From NCBI GenBank assembly GCA_963795415.1, contig CAWCHQ010000001.1, positions 2,852,001 through 2,916,000 on the forward strand: 64,000 bases of DNA. The letters are read 5' to 3'. Made by a program: the position numbers and the translations under genes. Under the pieces are notes generated by a model. It saw only the letters and a program-made list of their open reading frames with translations, had not been told where the DNA came from and searched no databases. How positions within the stretch are numbered: the first letter of the stretch is position 1; each line of letters opens with the position of its first letter. Below are positions 9,726 to 19,109 of the stretch, piece after piece. The DNA is from CAVSUZ01 sp963795415 (GTDB lineage Bacteria > Pseudomonadota > Alphaproteobacteria > Acetobacterales > Acetobacteraceae).

Positions 9726-10091
9726 ATGGAAAGATCAAGCCGCGACCAATGCGACGGATTAAGCAGCTCCGACAAGGAGATACTACCGGCCTTGGTCGCC
9801 GATATCTTTGACAACTTAGTTGCCGAGATCGAATACTTTGAGGACGGCCCGGCCTTTTGCAGAATTTTCGATAAGTCTTTTCCGACTGACCCGGCGTTCT
9901 TGCTTGAGCGTAACGGAGAATGCTTTCTGTTGACCGACAATGTGTCGGATCCCTTTCAGCATTTCTTGACTGCCCACGACAGCACTCTAAAGGCGCTTAT
10001 TGCTGCTAAGAAGGCTATCGATCGTTCGCCATGGCCCCAGGGGGGGAGAACTCCGCCCGCCTGTGTCGGTCGTTTTTCAGTAATATTGTAG
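9726..10091 (+). CDS. Hypothetical protein, 121 aa
   Basis: A 121-codon gene preceded by GAGAAG seven bases before the ATG. It is acidic and helical in its N-terminal two thirds (SSSDKEILPALVADIFDNLV, then AEIEYFEDGPAFCRIF). No family is recognised and there is no membrane segment. It begins a run of plus-strand genes (unknown, RHH-like, unknown, histidine kinase) with moderate GC that looks like one gene island. Confidence 0.5.
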   Translation: MERSSRDQCDGLSSSDKEILPALVADIFDNLVAEIEYFEDGPAFCRIFDKSFPTDPAFLLERNGECFLLTDNVSDPFQHFLTAHDSTLKALIAAKKAIDRSPWPQGGRTPPACVGRFSVIL

Positions 10092-10103
10092 TCGAGGATC
10101 GTC

Positions 10104-10466
10104 ATGCGCAAGTGTGATTATGCCAGCACAGCGGCTCCGCAAAAATGCAGTACGTTCGCAAAAAGAGAGTTATTTCAAGGCTTGCCGCGCAAGTCGTTGA
10201 ACTGCTCGGAAAGAAGATCCCGAGCCCAATCCCGACGTAGACTTGTTCGGCTACTCTCTTCGCTGCGGCCTATCTATAGAGCCGCCCTTGATGAGATTTG
10301 TATCCATGAGGGATCGAACCTGCCACAACTGGTCCAAAACATTCGTGTGCGGGCTCCCAGGCCACTCGAGACTTGGGCGGTCGAAGTCTACGTACTGTCC
10401 TGGTATCGCTCCAAGTTTAAGAAAATCATATTTTCGGAGGAACAGGCTGGCTCAATGAGGGAGTGA
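10104..10466 (+). CDS. Ribbon-helix-helix-like protein
   Basis: The C-terminal half (YRAALDEICIHEGSNLPQLV to WAVEVYVLSWYR) matches the layout of RHH_4-type ribbon-helix-helix domains: a strand, then an AL.EI...EG..L..LV helix, and a closing L.VYVL.YYR helix. Such proteins are usually DNA-binding autoregulators. The N-terminal half is basic and less certain: another frame with start MQYVRKKRVISRLAAQVVEL may contribute, so a frame change around 10230 is possible. It starts 13 bp after the upstream gene. Confidence 0.5.
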   Translation: MRKCDYASTAAPQKCSTFAKRELFQGLPRKSLNCSERRSRAQSRRRLVRLLSSLRPIYRAALDEICIHEGSNLPQLVQNIRVRAPRPLETWAVEVYVLSWYRSKFKKIIFSEEQAGSMRE

Positions 10467-10585
10467 CCTCATTGCAGCGCGATTTGTCTCGCCTGGCGTG
10501 TCGTGTCACAGGAACGTGATCGATCGTAAACCAATCGCTAACCGTTTCCGCTGTCTTTCTCGATCAGCGATACGGAGCGAAAGCA

Positions 10586-11767
10586 ATGGCGAGACCTGTT
10601 CAAAGACGCGAAAGCATAGCAGTAGTACCATTCGAGGCGAGCGCATTGATTGGCACGCTGGTATGTGAGGATCCGCGTGATCGAGTGGTTGCAATGTTGC
10701 TCGATTTCTCGACGATAGGCGTCACGTACGTTATGCCGTGGCGCGAGCTGGGATGCATGTTCAAGCTGACGTCGTTTGACGACGCCCTGCATAAGCGTGT
10801 TGGCCGCCTGGAAAAGGTTACTCCCGTAGCCGTCCAGGAGACGGTTCGCTCATTGCACTTGTTGGGGTTCGCGGGGGAGGCCTTACAAGCAAAAGAGATG
10901 GAGCGCCAAGCAGATGATCACAGGAGGCAGATTCGGGTCGCCGCCGCTTTAGCGAAGCGCCTTCTCCTGTCGATAGGCATACCGATGGGAGCGATAGCGC
11001 AGTGTGTGGTGACTAGGAAAGAGTTAGCGGCGATCTGTTCAATCCGCGGTTTACGACCAGAGCTCATTTTAAAAAGACTGCAATATCTCGCAATGGCGAT
11101 TCGGTCGGTCGGCCTTCCGCATGGCGATGAGAGGTTCACCGCCGGCCCACTTCGTATCTTGACAAAGCAGCTCGGTCGGTTTGCCGGCCAGCTTCGCTCT
11201 ATTCCGAATATGCGCCAGATCTTGTCGGAGGACTCGAAACACTACGAAGCAGTTACGGATGCCGCTACTACTGCGCACAAGGTGGCATTAGAGCTCATCG
11301 ACCGTGTCGATACCCGTATCGAACACTTTCTACCAACCCTAACCGCCTGGACGGAGTGCCGTGGCGAAATTGCGAGCGCTACTAGCGAGCTTTCCACCGT
11401 GCTCGATGGGTGGAGTTTGGTCACCAGGCTTTACAACCAGACGCCCTCGCAAAGTCCTTTAAGTCGGTGGTCTGATCTAGCCGCGCTGGTCCGGTCACTT
11501 CCGGGGCAGCCCAATCACTTAAATAAAGCAGCACTGGCCGTCGCGGGTGCCTATCCGGATGTAGGTGAATCACGCTGGAGCTCCTATCCCCGACATGTCA
11601 AAGGCGAATCGCGAAACTTTAGATATATTAGGGTTGATGGTTACACACCTCGGGCGTTGCAGCTTCCCTTTTTTCGGCTTTGGGAGTCCACTACTCAGCC
11701 GGATAACGCGCAGGCTCGCCTGTGCCGGACAGCAAGAGGGGCCGCATGCGGGGTTTCGATCGCCTAG
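10586..11767 (+). CDS. Uncharacterised 393-aa protein
   Basis: A long open frame from an ATG with GGAGCG upstream. It is rich in helices (VVAMLLDFSTIGVTYVMPW, then a basic helix QADDHRRQIRVAAALAKRLL, and SKHYEAVTDAATTAHKVALE). I see no known domain, signal peptide or membrane helix, so it is probably cytoplasmic. The last 70 residues (from about 11560) are compositionally poor and a second frame opens there, so the natural C-terminus may be altered by a frameshift. It lies between the RHH-like gene and the hybrid kinase and may share their pathway. Confidence 0.5.
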   Translation: MARPVQRRESIAVVPFEASALIGTLVCEDPRDRVVAMLLDFSTIGVTYVMPWRELGCMFKLTSFDDALHKRVGRLEKVTPVAVQETVRSLHLLGFAGEALQAKEMERQADDHRRQIRVAAALAKRLLLSIGIPMGAIAQCVVTRKELAAICSIRGLRPELILKRLQYLAMAIRSVGLPHGDERFTAGPLRILTKQLGRFAGQLRSIPNMRQILSEDSKHYEAVTDAATTAHKVALELIDRVDTRIEHFLPTLTAWTECRGEIASATSELSTVLDGWSLVTRLYNQTPSQSPLSRWSDLAALVRSLPGQPNHLNKAALAVAGAYPDVGESRWSSYPRHVKGESRNFRYIRVDGYTPRALQLPFFRLWESTTQPDNAQARLCRTARGAACGVSIA

Positions 11768-11963
11768 GCTTCACGGCTATGACAATCCAGATGCGGCAAG
11801 CAAGATCCTTCGAAGGCCGGCCGGCCATCGTGGAGAGGCCCAGGTTCGGCCCTTTCGCAGCGAGTCGCGCAAAGCCAGGAAGCCCAAGCCGATACGCCTT
11901 GCAATCGATGCAGCGTCGTGCTTATTGCTCACGTTCCCGTGAAGGCCGCTTGAGCCCGCAGAT

Positions 11964-14576
11964 ATGACCCTTGTCCAGCGCCTGACTCTCTTAATCAGTA
12001 CGACGGTGGCCATTCTGCTTGGTGCCTGGGTTTATGACGTTGCTTTGTTCCGCCGTTCACAGGAGGCGGCCGTTGGAAACGAGGCGGCCCGCGTGCTCTC
12101 ACTCGTTGCTGCGGAATATGATGCCTTCACGGAAAGATCGGGGGAGGCACTGAACGTCGCCGCGATCGTAGCACCCGACGCCATTGCGGAGCCCAACCGA
12201 TGTCAAGCAATTATCAATTCGTTACGCGACGCCAACCTAGAGTGGCTCCGTCTCGATTGGCTTGACGCGCATGGAATCGTCCGCTGCTCGACGGCTAAGG
12301 CAGCTACCGGCACGGATATGTCAGGCTACCCAGAGGTAATAGCTGCTCGCACAGAGGGGCGGCTTCGGCTCGGCAATTACGTATGGGGACTGTTCTCGGA
12401 CACTCCCGGGCTCGTCATGGCAAGACCATGGGTTGGGCCAGATGGCGAGACTGGCGTTGTTGCTGGGGTAGCGCAGCTCCACCCGTTCGGGGCATCTATT
12501 CGCGGCCTTTTGCCCAAGGGCTACAGGGTTTTTCTGGCTGACTTTGGCGGCCGCGTCCTGGCCGCAGAGCCGCAAGGTCGGGAGACAATCGGCGGCATGC
12601 TTCCACCCCCCCTGGAGGCGCTCGCACGAAACCCTTCGCGCCGCCTATTACGACGCGAGTGGAGTGATGGAACGGAGCGATTGATCGCGCACTCGCCCGC
12701 CAACGTGCAGCATCGCCAAGGCGTCTTCATGGCGCTAAGCATTGACCCGGCTGTGACGGTTACGGATACGGGCTTTCCCCACAAGTCGGGTGCGGTAACC
12801 CTGATCGCCGCTTTGGCGACCATCATGCTCGCCTGGTGGGGTGGGGTACGCTTTATCCGATGTCCGCTCGCCGAGCTGACAGCCGTCGCGCTGCGCTGGC
12901 GCAACGGCGACAAGACCGCCCGCGTTGCCTTGCCCGGCCGGTCCGAAGTCGCAGAGCTAGGCCGCGCATTCGACGCGATGGCGGACGCGAAGGATCAGAG
13001 TGATCGGCAGACGCGCGAAGGTATTGAGCTTCTGACTGCTCTGATTGAATCATCCCAAGACTGCATTTTTGTTTTCGACAACGATGGGCGGCTACTAATC
13101 GCAAATGGCACGTTCGTCGAAGTTACAGGAGTTAAGCGGAACCTAGCGATTGGGGGCCGACTCCTTATAGCACACGATCCCGATGCGCAGCATTCGATAA
13201 ACGAATTATGTACCAGGGTCGTCGAGAAGCGCATTCACCAAGGCGCGGATCTCGGCATGAAGGGCCCGGACCAGCAGATGCATATCTTGCAGATCATCTG
13301 CGCCCCAATTTTCGATGACTATGGCGAAGTTCGAGCTGTCGCAGGGATTGGCCGTGACATAACTGAGACGCGTGAAGCTGCTGAAAGGCTTTGTCAAGCA
13401 AGGGATCGTGCCGAAGCAGCGGACCGCGCGAAAACCGGCTTTCTCGCTGCGGCAAGCCACGATCTCCGTCAGCCTCTGCAGGCTGCGACTATGCTCGCCG
13501 AGCTCGTCGTCGAAAAAACTGAAAATACTACCCCCGCCGCGATGCTAGCTGAGAGTCTTTGCCGGGCCCTCGATGACCTGAGGCGCTTAGTTGACAGCTT
13601 GTTCGATATCTCGCGTTTCGACTCGGGTGCTGTACACCCGGAGTTCACGTGCTTTCCTCTGCAACTTTTACTCAATGAGATTGCCGGCGTCTACTTGTCC
13701 CCGGCCGATAGAAAGGGCATTTCGCTGGTTGTGGCGGCCACCGACGCGGTTGTTCGAAGCGATCGCATCCTGCTTGGGCGCATGCTCAGCAATCTGATCG
13801 AGAACGCAGTCAAATACACTCAGACCGGATGTGTTACAATCGAGTGCCTCGAACAAAGCGGTTTTCTGCAGATCAGTGTAATCGATACGGGAATTGGCAT
13901 TTCTTCGACAGACCAGTCTCGCATCTGGCTCGAATTTGAGCAGTTGCACAACCAGCAACGCGACAGGCGGCAAGGGCTCGGCCTCGGACTGGCGATAGTA
14001 CAACGTCTTGCCGTCTTGCTAGAGCATCCTGTGAGCGTGCAGTCTGAGCTTGGCCAAGGATCATGTTTCGTCGTCAGCGTCCCACTGGCTGATCCAATCC
14101 TTGCGGCATCAGCTGGCCGGCCCCTGGCAGATAAGGCAAACGTCGTCGGAGTCAGAGGGTGTGTAATTGTGATAGATGATGATCCAATGGTCCTGGAGGT
14201 CTTAAGTATGGTGCTGGAGCAGGATCGATGGGATGTCCTCGCAGCAACGGATGCCAATGATGCGGTGGAGCGTATGGTGTCTGCTGAGCTGGTCCCTGAT
14301 GTGGCCATTGTGGATTACCGCCTTGGCGGTGGTCAGGTCGGAGCGGACGCGATCGCTGCGGTGCGCCGGGCCGTGGGAAGAGAAGTGCCTGCGGTCATTC
14401 TCTCCGGCGAACTGGCTAACGTGGATAATAGCTCCGACCCCCTAATTCGCGATGCACGGCGAGTTGGTGCGGTTCTTATGAGCAAGCCAGTTCGATCGAG
14501 AGAGTTAATTGACTCTATCAGCCGCTTGATAGCAACGCCTAAGGTGTCGACCGCGCCGGAAGTAGCTGCGACGTGA
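11964..14576 (+). CDS. Hybrid sensor histidine kinase/response regulator
   Basis: An 870-residue membrane sensor kinase. A membrane helix at about residues 7-27 and another at 275-292 bracket a roughly 245-residue periplasmic sensor domain. It is followed by a HAMP-like linker (about 293-345), a PAS domain (about 355-470, with SSQDCIFVFDNDGRLLIANG), a HisKA domain with phospho-acceptor His499 in ASHDLRQPLQ, and a HATPase domain with N box NLIENAVKY, G1 DTGIGIS and G2 GLGLGLAIV. A C-terminal receiver carries IDDDP, phospho-acceptor Asp784 in AIVDYRLGGG and the Lys in SKPVR. All catalytic motifs are intact. No output regulator is adjacent, so the partner is unknown. It ends 7 bp from the convergent membrane-protein gene. 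Confidence 0.9.
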   Translation: MTLVQRLTLLISTTVAILLGAWVYDVALFRRSQEAAVGNEAARVLSLVAAEYDAFTERSGEALNVAAIVAPDAIAEPNRCQAIINSLRDANLEWLRLDWLDAHGIVRCSTAKAATGTDMSGYPEVIAARTEGRLRLGNYVWGLFSDTPGLVMARPWVGPDGETGVVAGVAQLHPFGASIRGLLPKGYRVFLADFGGRVLAAEPQGRETIGGMLPPPLEALARNPSRRLLRREWSDGTERLIAHSPANVQHRQGVFMALSIDPAVTVTDTGFPHKSGAVTLIAALATIMLAWWGGVRFIRCPLAELTAVALRWRNGDKTARVALPGRSEVAELGRAFDAMADAKDQSDRQTREGIELLTALIESSQDCIFVFDNDGRLLIANGTFVEVTGVKRNLAIGGRLLIAHDPDAQHSINELCTRVVEKRIHQGADLGMKGPDQQMHILQIICAPIFDDYGEVRAVAGIGRDITETREAAERLCQARDRAEAADRAKTGFLAAASHDLRQPLQAATMLAELVVEKTENTTPAAMLAESLCRALDDLRRLVDSLFDISRFDSGAVHPEFTCFPLQLLLNEIAGVYLSPADRKGISLVVAATDAVVRSDRILLGRMLSNLIENAVKYTQTGCVTIECLEQSGFLQISVIDTGIGISSTDQSRIWLEFEQLHNQQRDRRQGLGLGLAIVQRLAVLLEHPVSVQSELGQGSCFVVSVPLADPILAASAGRPLADKANVVGVRGCVIVIDDDPMVLEVLSMVLEQDRWDVLAATDANDAVERMVSAELVPDVAIVDYRLGGGQVGADAIAAVRRAVGREVPAVILSGELANVDNSSDPLIRDARRVGAVLMSKPVRSRELIDSISRLIATPKVSTAPEVAAT

Positions 14577-14583
14577 GCAGCTC

Positions 14584-16191
14584 TTATTCTCCCTCATGGG
14601 TTATAGCCGGGTCGTACCCGAAGCTAAAACCCATAAAAACCGTATTCCGCAGGCCGGAACCAATGGTCGCGAGCATACTCAGTGCGGGGGGTATCTCCTC
14701 GCCGGCGTGGCGTTGCGGTTTCGCTTGGAAAGTACCGGTGCTTGATATGTACGATAATGTCGGTATAAGGAATACAACAAAGCCTAAAAATAACACCATT
14801 GCCAAGGGTGTCCGCGCGCCCTTCTGAGGAAGGAGAAGTTGGCCGCCAAGATACAGTAGCTGGCCCGCATGCCACAAAATGCATGCAATAGTAACATAAA
14901 GTAGGACCGTCGGTACGCTCACCCAAGCGACGGCAGCACCGCCCACTCGTGCGGATCCGCGGTTCGGCGCGAACACCCCTGCAGATCCCGGCAGATCGGC
15001 TAGCTGGGTCTGAACCAAACGGTCAAGCTGCGGTTCGTAGACGGTGGCACTGAACGCTTCGAAACCCATGTTTGGTGCGAGGGCGGCGGCGCCAGGCGCA
15101 CCTATAGCGGCCTGCCATCGGTCGTGAATTGTCAACTCTCTGTAGAAGCTTTCCCAATCAAGTCCCGGGGGAAGCGATTGTTGAAAATGCTGAATAACGA
15201 AGTCATTGTATGTTGCATCAGCCGCGCGTCGCAGTGAGGCGGCTACTGCTGCCCTAAAAGTCGTGCCGTCAGTTGGGTTCCAGTCAAGTGGCACAGGAAT
15301 GCCTCCTGTGCGCACCTCTGCTGCAATATGTACCCAATCCTTGCGCTGAATATGGTTCGGGGAAACGTTGGTTTGCTTGAGGTGTTCCAGATATTGTCGC
15401 CAAGCTTGCAGTGCCTCGTCAGGAATGGACTGAATCTCATTCACCAACCGAAGCTGCGCAGCAGCATACTCGTTGTATGCGTCCCGCAATGAGCGAACTG
15501 ACGGGATGAAGATGCTGTTATAAACTTGCTCTGGACCTCCCAGGCGTCGCACTACCAAGCCACGTACGGCTGCTCTCAGCCCGTCAGTTGACGCGCTTGG
15601 CACGCCTGCGCACGACAAGCCCATGATTGGCGTTTCGAGCAGTGCCCTTCGAATGCCACTCGGCGCTGATGCCGGCGCATCCTCCTGTTGAAGCGTGGCC
15701 AGCGCATATAAGTAGACGGCGCATTGTTGCTCTGCCGCCGCTGTCCGACTTTCTATGTAGCCGACCAATGCCGGTCCGACGATATATACAGTCTCAAAGC
15801 AGACAATCATTGGAATCACCAGCGCAAGCGCGGTGCTTCGTACCGACTGTCCATTTCGCCAGGCTCGTGGTAGAATAAAGCTGCCACAGACGAGCAACGT
15901 CAGTGCAGATCCAATTACGCCCCATCCCCAGCCGGCCATTTCCGCAAGCTGCGTCGTGCTGATAGGGCGCCCTATTGCGTCGAGCAGCCGGGCTGCAATT
16001 GCCATCGAGAGAGATAGGACGGCAAGCGTCACAACTAGTAGCGGAGGAAAGTAGATGGGGTAGCTTAGCTGCGTTTCCACAATACGCGTTCTGGCCTCAA
16101 TAATAGGTATCGCCGCGTGGGCCGGCTGGCAATCTGGTCTAGTTCGTAAATCACCGGTAAGTAAGTTCTTTCTGAGAATTCGGCATATCAT
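14584..16191 (-). CDS. Large predicted inner-membrane protein
   Basis: About 535 residues from the ATG at 16191; the frame stays open further upstream, but that part overlaps the lipoprotein gene. An N-terminal membrane helix (PIYFPPLLVVTLAVLSLSMA) and two more helices (GWGVIGSALTLLVCGSFILP and STALALVIPMIVCFETVYIV) precede a large soluble helical middle. Two helices close the protein (VPTVLLYVTIACILWHAGQL and LAMVLFLGFVVFLIPTLSYI). I do not recognise the family. It follows the lipoprotein gene by 17 bp, so they are probably one operon; a shared envelope complex is an inference. Confidence 0.65.
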   Translation of the reverse strand: MICRILRKNLLTGDLRTRPDCQPAHAAIPIIEARTRIVETQLSYPIYFPPLLVVTLAVLSLSMAIAARLLDAIGRPISTTQLAEMAGWGWGVIGSALTLLVCGSFILPRAWRNGQSVRSTALALVIPMIVCFETVYIVGPALVGYIESRTAAAEQQCAVYLYALATLQQEDAPASAPSGIRRALLETPIMGLSCAGVPSASTDGLRAAVRGLVVRRLGGPEQVYNSIFIPSVRSLRDAYNEYAAAQLRLVNEIQSIPDEALQAWRQYLEHLKQTNVSPNHIQRKDWVHIAAEVRTGGIPVPLDWNPTDGTTFRAAVAASLRRAADATYNDFVIQHFQQSLPPGLDWESFYRELTIHDRWQAAIGAPGAAALAPNMGFEAFSATVYEPQLDRLVQTQLADLPGSAGVFAPNRGSARVGGAAVAWVSVPTVLLYVTIACILWHAGQLLYLGGQLLLPQKGARTPLAMVLFLGFVVFLIPTLSYISSTGTFQAKPQRHAGEEIPPALSMLATIGSGLRNTVFMGFSFGYDPAITHEGE

Positions 16192-16207
16192 GCGAGTGGG
16201 CGCCAAA

Positions 16208-16804
16208 TTAACTCGCTCCAGCGACGGGCGGCGGCACGACCTCATCCCCAACGGGAGCACTGATCGGCGGGGGCAGGATTGGGTCGGCTGAGCCTTCCGT
16301 CCGATGGGGTTGTTCTGCATGCCGTGCTGGCCGCAGAGCACGGACACGCTGCATCATTGGGCCGCGCAGAGATCCCTTCGTAAAGGTCCAGAACTTCACG
16401 TTCCGGGTATTGCTTTGCCTGATCAAAAACATTTCGTTGTTTTGGACGAAGCTATATGTCTCGCCGCACTCACCTATTGGCACAACGCTCACCGTTGCCG
16501 CCGCTATAACCGCCAAAGTATATCGCAATGAACAATCCGTGCTGGTGCCGCTGATGACTACAAGTCGGCCCGATGTTGTGTCCCAGGTACCTTCGAGCCT
16601 TGCGCTCGTGTATCCGCTCAAGGGCAGCACGGTGTGAGGACTAGCGGTTAAAACGAACCCACCGGTTCGACCAACGCGCTGCAAAGAAATGGTCCCCTCC
16701 GTCGTCTGGACAGCCGCGACCGGCTCCCAATGCTGGCAAGCTGCCAGCAGCCAGCTCGCCAGAAAGATAATAAGAAATTTGCGGGATCTTCGGGGGGACC
16801 ACAT
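16208..16804 (-). CDS. Predicted lipoprotein, 198 aa
   Basis: The N-terminus has basic residues, a hydrophobic stretch FLIIFLASWLL and the lipobox LLAAC, so Cys23 would be lipidated after signal peptidase II cleavage. The mature part is a beta-rich domain (GTISLQRVGRTGGFVLTAS to GTWDTTSGRLVVISGT) and a proline-rich tail (PILPPPISAPVGDEVVPPPV). No family is recognised. It is followed by the large membrane protein gene. Confidence 0.7.
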   Translation of the reverse strand: MWSPRRSRKFLIIFLASWLLAACQHWEPVAAVQTTEGTISLQRVGRTGGFVLTASPHTVLPLSGYTSARLEGTWDTTSGRLVVISGTSTDCSLRYTLAVIAAATVSVVPIGECGETYSFVQNNEMFLIRQSNTRNVKFWTFTKGSLRGPMMQRVRALRPARHAEQPHRTEGSADPILPPPISAPVGDEVVPPPVAGAS

Positions 16805-16846
16805 CTATGACGTCGGTGTCCGGCTCAGGTCTTTTAAGCCCAGAGC

Positions 16847-16963
16847 TTACCACAATATGGTCCGATGGCTCAAATGAAAGTTGGCTCGACGGGCTGCCTT
16901 TTTCGGCAAAATGCCGTTGAGTAAAAAGGCAATTGCGCCAAGGAAGAACGCGGCAAAAGGCAT
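16847..16963 (-). CDS. Possible 38-aa membrane peptide
   Basis: From the ATG at 16963 the frame encodes MPFAAFFLGAIAFLLNGILP then a basic tail and a stop at 16847. A hydrophobic helix plus basic C-terminus is typical of small membrane peptides. It is the first frame of the minus-strand lipoprotein/membrane-protein group and overlaps the lipoprotein gene not at all. The start region (GTGGGCATGCCTTTTG) recurs at 23324. Support is only compositional. Confidence 0.35.
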   Translation of the reverse strand: MPFAAFFLGAIAFLLNGILPKKAARRANFHLSHRTILW

Positions 16964-17099
16964 GCCCACGCCTCGCCGATGATTCGGGAAGGCACATTTG
17001 CTCGCTTGGATCGTTGCGCTAGTGGTTATAGGGGACGAGTGGTACCAGGCGTGAGGCCCGGCCGAGTATCATGTGGGAACTGGTCGGAAAGGTCGCACA

Positions 17100-17290
17100 A
17101 ATGGCGCCCCCGTGCTTGTCGTCGGTCATTAAGTTCTCGGATCACTGCCAACGTCCAACAGAGAGCTCGGTCTCCAATCACATAATCCCGCGTCGCGGAA
17201 CCGCCGGAGCACAAAAGAAACGAGAAAGGTCCCGGGCCGGCGGATGCTCCTTTTTGGCGATCCCCGAATGCTGCGCATGGAGCACGCTCC
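17100..17290 (-). repeat. Remnant of the IS5/IS427-type element end
   Basis: This stretch resembles 27480-27640: the same transposase start context (CGTCGGTCATT), then GGATCACTGCCAAC, a GAGAG/GGTC block and CATAATCCCGCGTCG. It is the diverged 5' end and leader of the element whose better copy is at 26739-27679. The rest of that copy is gone. Confidence 0.65.
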
Positions 17291-17333
17291 TTTTACCATG
17301 GCATCGAACATGATCCCACCCCACGCCATCGGG

Positions 17334-17597
17334 TCAGCCATCTCGGACGCCCGGTACGTCGCGACGCCGTAATGCCTCAAAGCTTGCTTTCAGTCCTTCA
17401 ATCTCCACAGCGGCCGCCTCAAACTCAGTAACAAGTTCTCTATAGGCGGCACGGGCAAGGGGTTCAGATTCGCTCTCGGACGCTGCCCGACATCTGGTGA
17501 TCCAAGAGACCAATTGGGAATTCGGCTGGCATGACGGTCCTTTCCGGTCAATCCGCCCCGGATACCGTCCTCGGATGAATCCGGAATTAACGCGCAT
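17334..17597 (-). CDS. Small helical protein, start uncertain
   Basis: The C-terminal 50 residues (WITRCRAASESESEPLARAA, then ELVTEFEAAAVEIEGLKASF) form a charged helical pair resembling a common class of short rhizobial and sphingomonad hypothetical proteins. The first 30 residues before SQLVSWI are arginine/proline-rich and less convincing, and another frame with MPAEFPIGLLDHQ overlaps, so a frameshift near 17530 is possible. Confidence 0.4.
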   Translation of the reverse strand: MRVNSGFIRGRYPGRIDRKGPSCQPNSQLVSWITRCRAASESESEPLARAAYRELVTEFEAAAVEIEGLKASFEALRRRDVPGVRDG

Positions 17598-17767
17598 GGT
17601 AGTTTGCTGTTTGTTGGCGCGCTGCATCCCTACGATGGGGGAATTCAACGCGGATGAGACGCCGAACGGGTCCGGTCTTGAACGCGGCGCGAGCGCCGGC
17701 GGCGTTAGACGGTGGAGTTCGGGGCCATACGAATCGCTCACGCTGAAGCTGCTCAGGATTCGATCTT

Positions 17768-17944
17768 TCACCACCAGAGCCAAACAATCAAGCTGACGAA
17801 ACACGAGATTACGCCGGCAAGAATGCTGGCGGACATCAGGCACCCAGGCGAGAGCGCATAGGCAGAAAGCAATTCCGGGTCGAGCCAGGGATTCTGCGGT
17901 GCCTTCCCAGCCGGTGGATCAAGGTCGCTACTGCGAGCGTTCAT
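17768..17944 (-). CDS. Small membrane protein, 58 aa
   Basis: A clean 58-codon frame starts MNARSSDLDPPAGKAPQNPW and ends with the membrane helix SASILAGVISCFVSLIVWLW just before the stop. A hydrophilic proline-rich N-terminus followed by a C-terminal helix suggests a tail-anchored or single-pass inner membrane peptide. It is upstream of the small helical protein on the same strand. No family is recognised. Confidence 0.5.
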   Translation of the reverse strand: MNARSSDLDPPAGKAPQNPWLDPELLSAYALSPGCLMSASILAGVISCFVSLIVWLWW

Positions 17945-17949
17945 TAGGG

Positions 17950-18260
17950 TTCTTCTACTTTGGGCACAGCTTGAGTTAGCGGGTAGCGATATAAGAAAGC
18001 GTTACCCTGGACAGAGGTTTTCCCGGTTGGACATGCCGTGATTGGAGCTTTGGGAGAGCATCCTGCTCCACAAGCAGGAGGATGCTGCGCGGCGCGCAGG
18101 CCTGTCGGCTGACCAGTCCGGCCCGTTCCGCCGGCGGGCGGCCGATGAGCAGTGTGTAGGCGTGGACGAAGGTGAGACACTGCCCCTGCCGCGCCGTGAA
18201 GCGGGCTGGCGAATCACCCGGTATCGGATTGGCTGTCGCTCCGCACTGTGGGACATCCCA
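17950..18260. other. Unassigned region before an IS630 relic
   Basis: Long open frames on both strands cover this GC-rich stretch, but none has recognisable motifs or a plausible start; they appear to be shadows of decayed transposon sequence. Confidence 0.35.
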
Positions 18261-18880
18261 ATGAACATATGGGTGGAGCTCAGCCAGGAGAAGCAGAACC
18301 GGCTTACGAACATGCTCAGCAGCGGCGCGCAGGCCGCTCGTGAACTGAAGCTGGCCCAGATCCTGCTCGCCGCAGATGCAGGCGAGAGCGATGACGCCGC
18401 CGCCGCCGCCAATGTCGCGGTCGGCAGTTCCCGGCGCTGAGCGCATGCTGTCTGGCAAGGAAGAGGCGCTGCTGGTGGCGACCGCCTGTTCCGATCCGCC
18501 GGACGGTCGCAAGCGTTGGACACTGACCAAATGGTCAAGCTGACCGATCAGGAGGTCTCGCCCGAAACGGTGTGCCCGCGGCTGGCGGAAAACGAGCTCC
18601 AACCATGGCTGCGGGGTGCATCCCGGCAATCAACGGTGCCAATTTCGATCGGATGGAGGATGTGCTCGATCCTTTGCCGAAATGCCCGATCCCAAGCGAC
18701 CCGTTGTGGGCTTTGACGAGTGCCCAATGCAACTGATCGCCGAGGTGCGTCAGCCAATTCCCCAGGGAGGCCGGAACGCTAGAATTGCGAATAGCGCCGC
18801 AAGAGAACGGGTAACCTGTTTGCCTTCGTCGATGGGCACCGTTCCTGGCGCAAGGTGAAAGGGCATCGACCAGAAAACGG
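18261..18880 (+). pseudogene. IS630-family transposase remnant
   Basis: Pieces in order on the plus strand: MNIWVELSQEKQNRLTNMLS and AARELKLAQILLAADAGESD (N-terminal HTH region), GKEEALLVATACSDPPDGRK with RWTLTKW, then KLTDQEVSPETV, the DDE part RPVVGFDECPMQLIAEVRQP and NLFAFVDGHRSWRKVKGHRP. This order matches IS630 transposases, but at least four frame changes and a deletion between HTH and DDE parts make it inactive. Confidence 0.85.
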
Positions 18881-18907
18881 CAACCGATTTCGCGCACCTG
18901 GTAGAGA

Positions 18908-19108
18908 TCAGAATTCCGAGATTCTCATTATCCTACGGCGGAGCGCATCCGCGTGATGCTGGGAGGCGTCGACCTTCAGCAGGATGCGTGCCTTCAGTAG
19001 CTGCCGGGCCGGGGCTTTGCCCTTTTGGATCAGCACGCTGAGCCGTTCACGCTCATCGTCGCTGAGCTTTACGATGTTCTTCTTGACGGCAGGTTGTTTC
19101 GCGGTCAC
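18908..19108 (-). pseudogene. IS630-family transposase, N-terminal fragment
   Basis: A 66-codon frame starts MTAKQPAVKKNIVKLSDDER and continues LIQKGKAPARQLLKARILLK, the first helices of an IS630 transposase. It faces the plus-strand IS630 relic and ends within 30 bp of it, so two related elements were fused tail to tail with loss of most sequence. Confidence 0.85.
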
Positions 19109-19109
19109 G

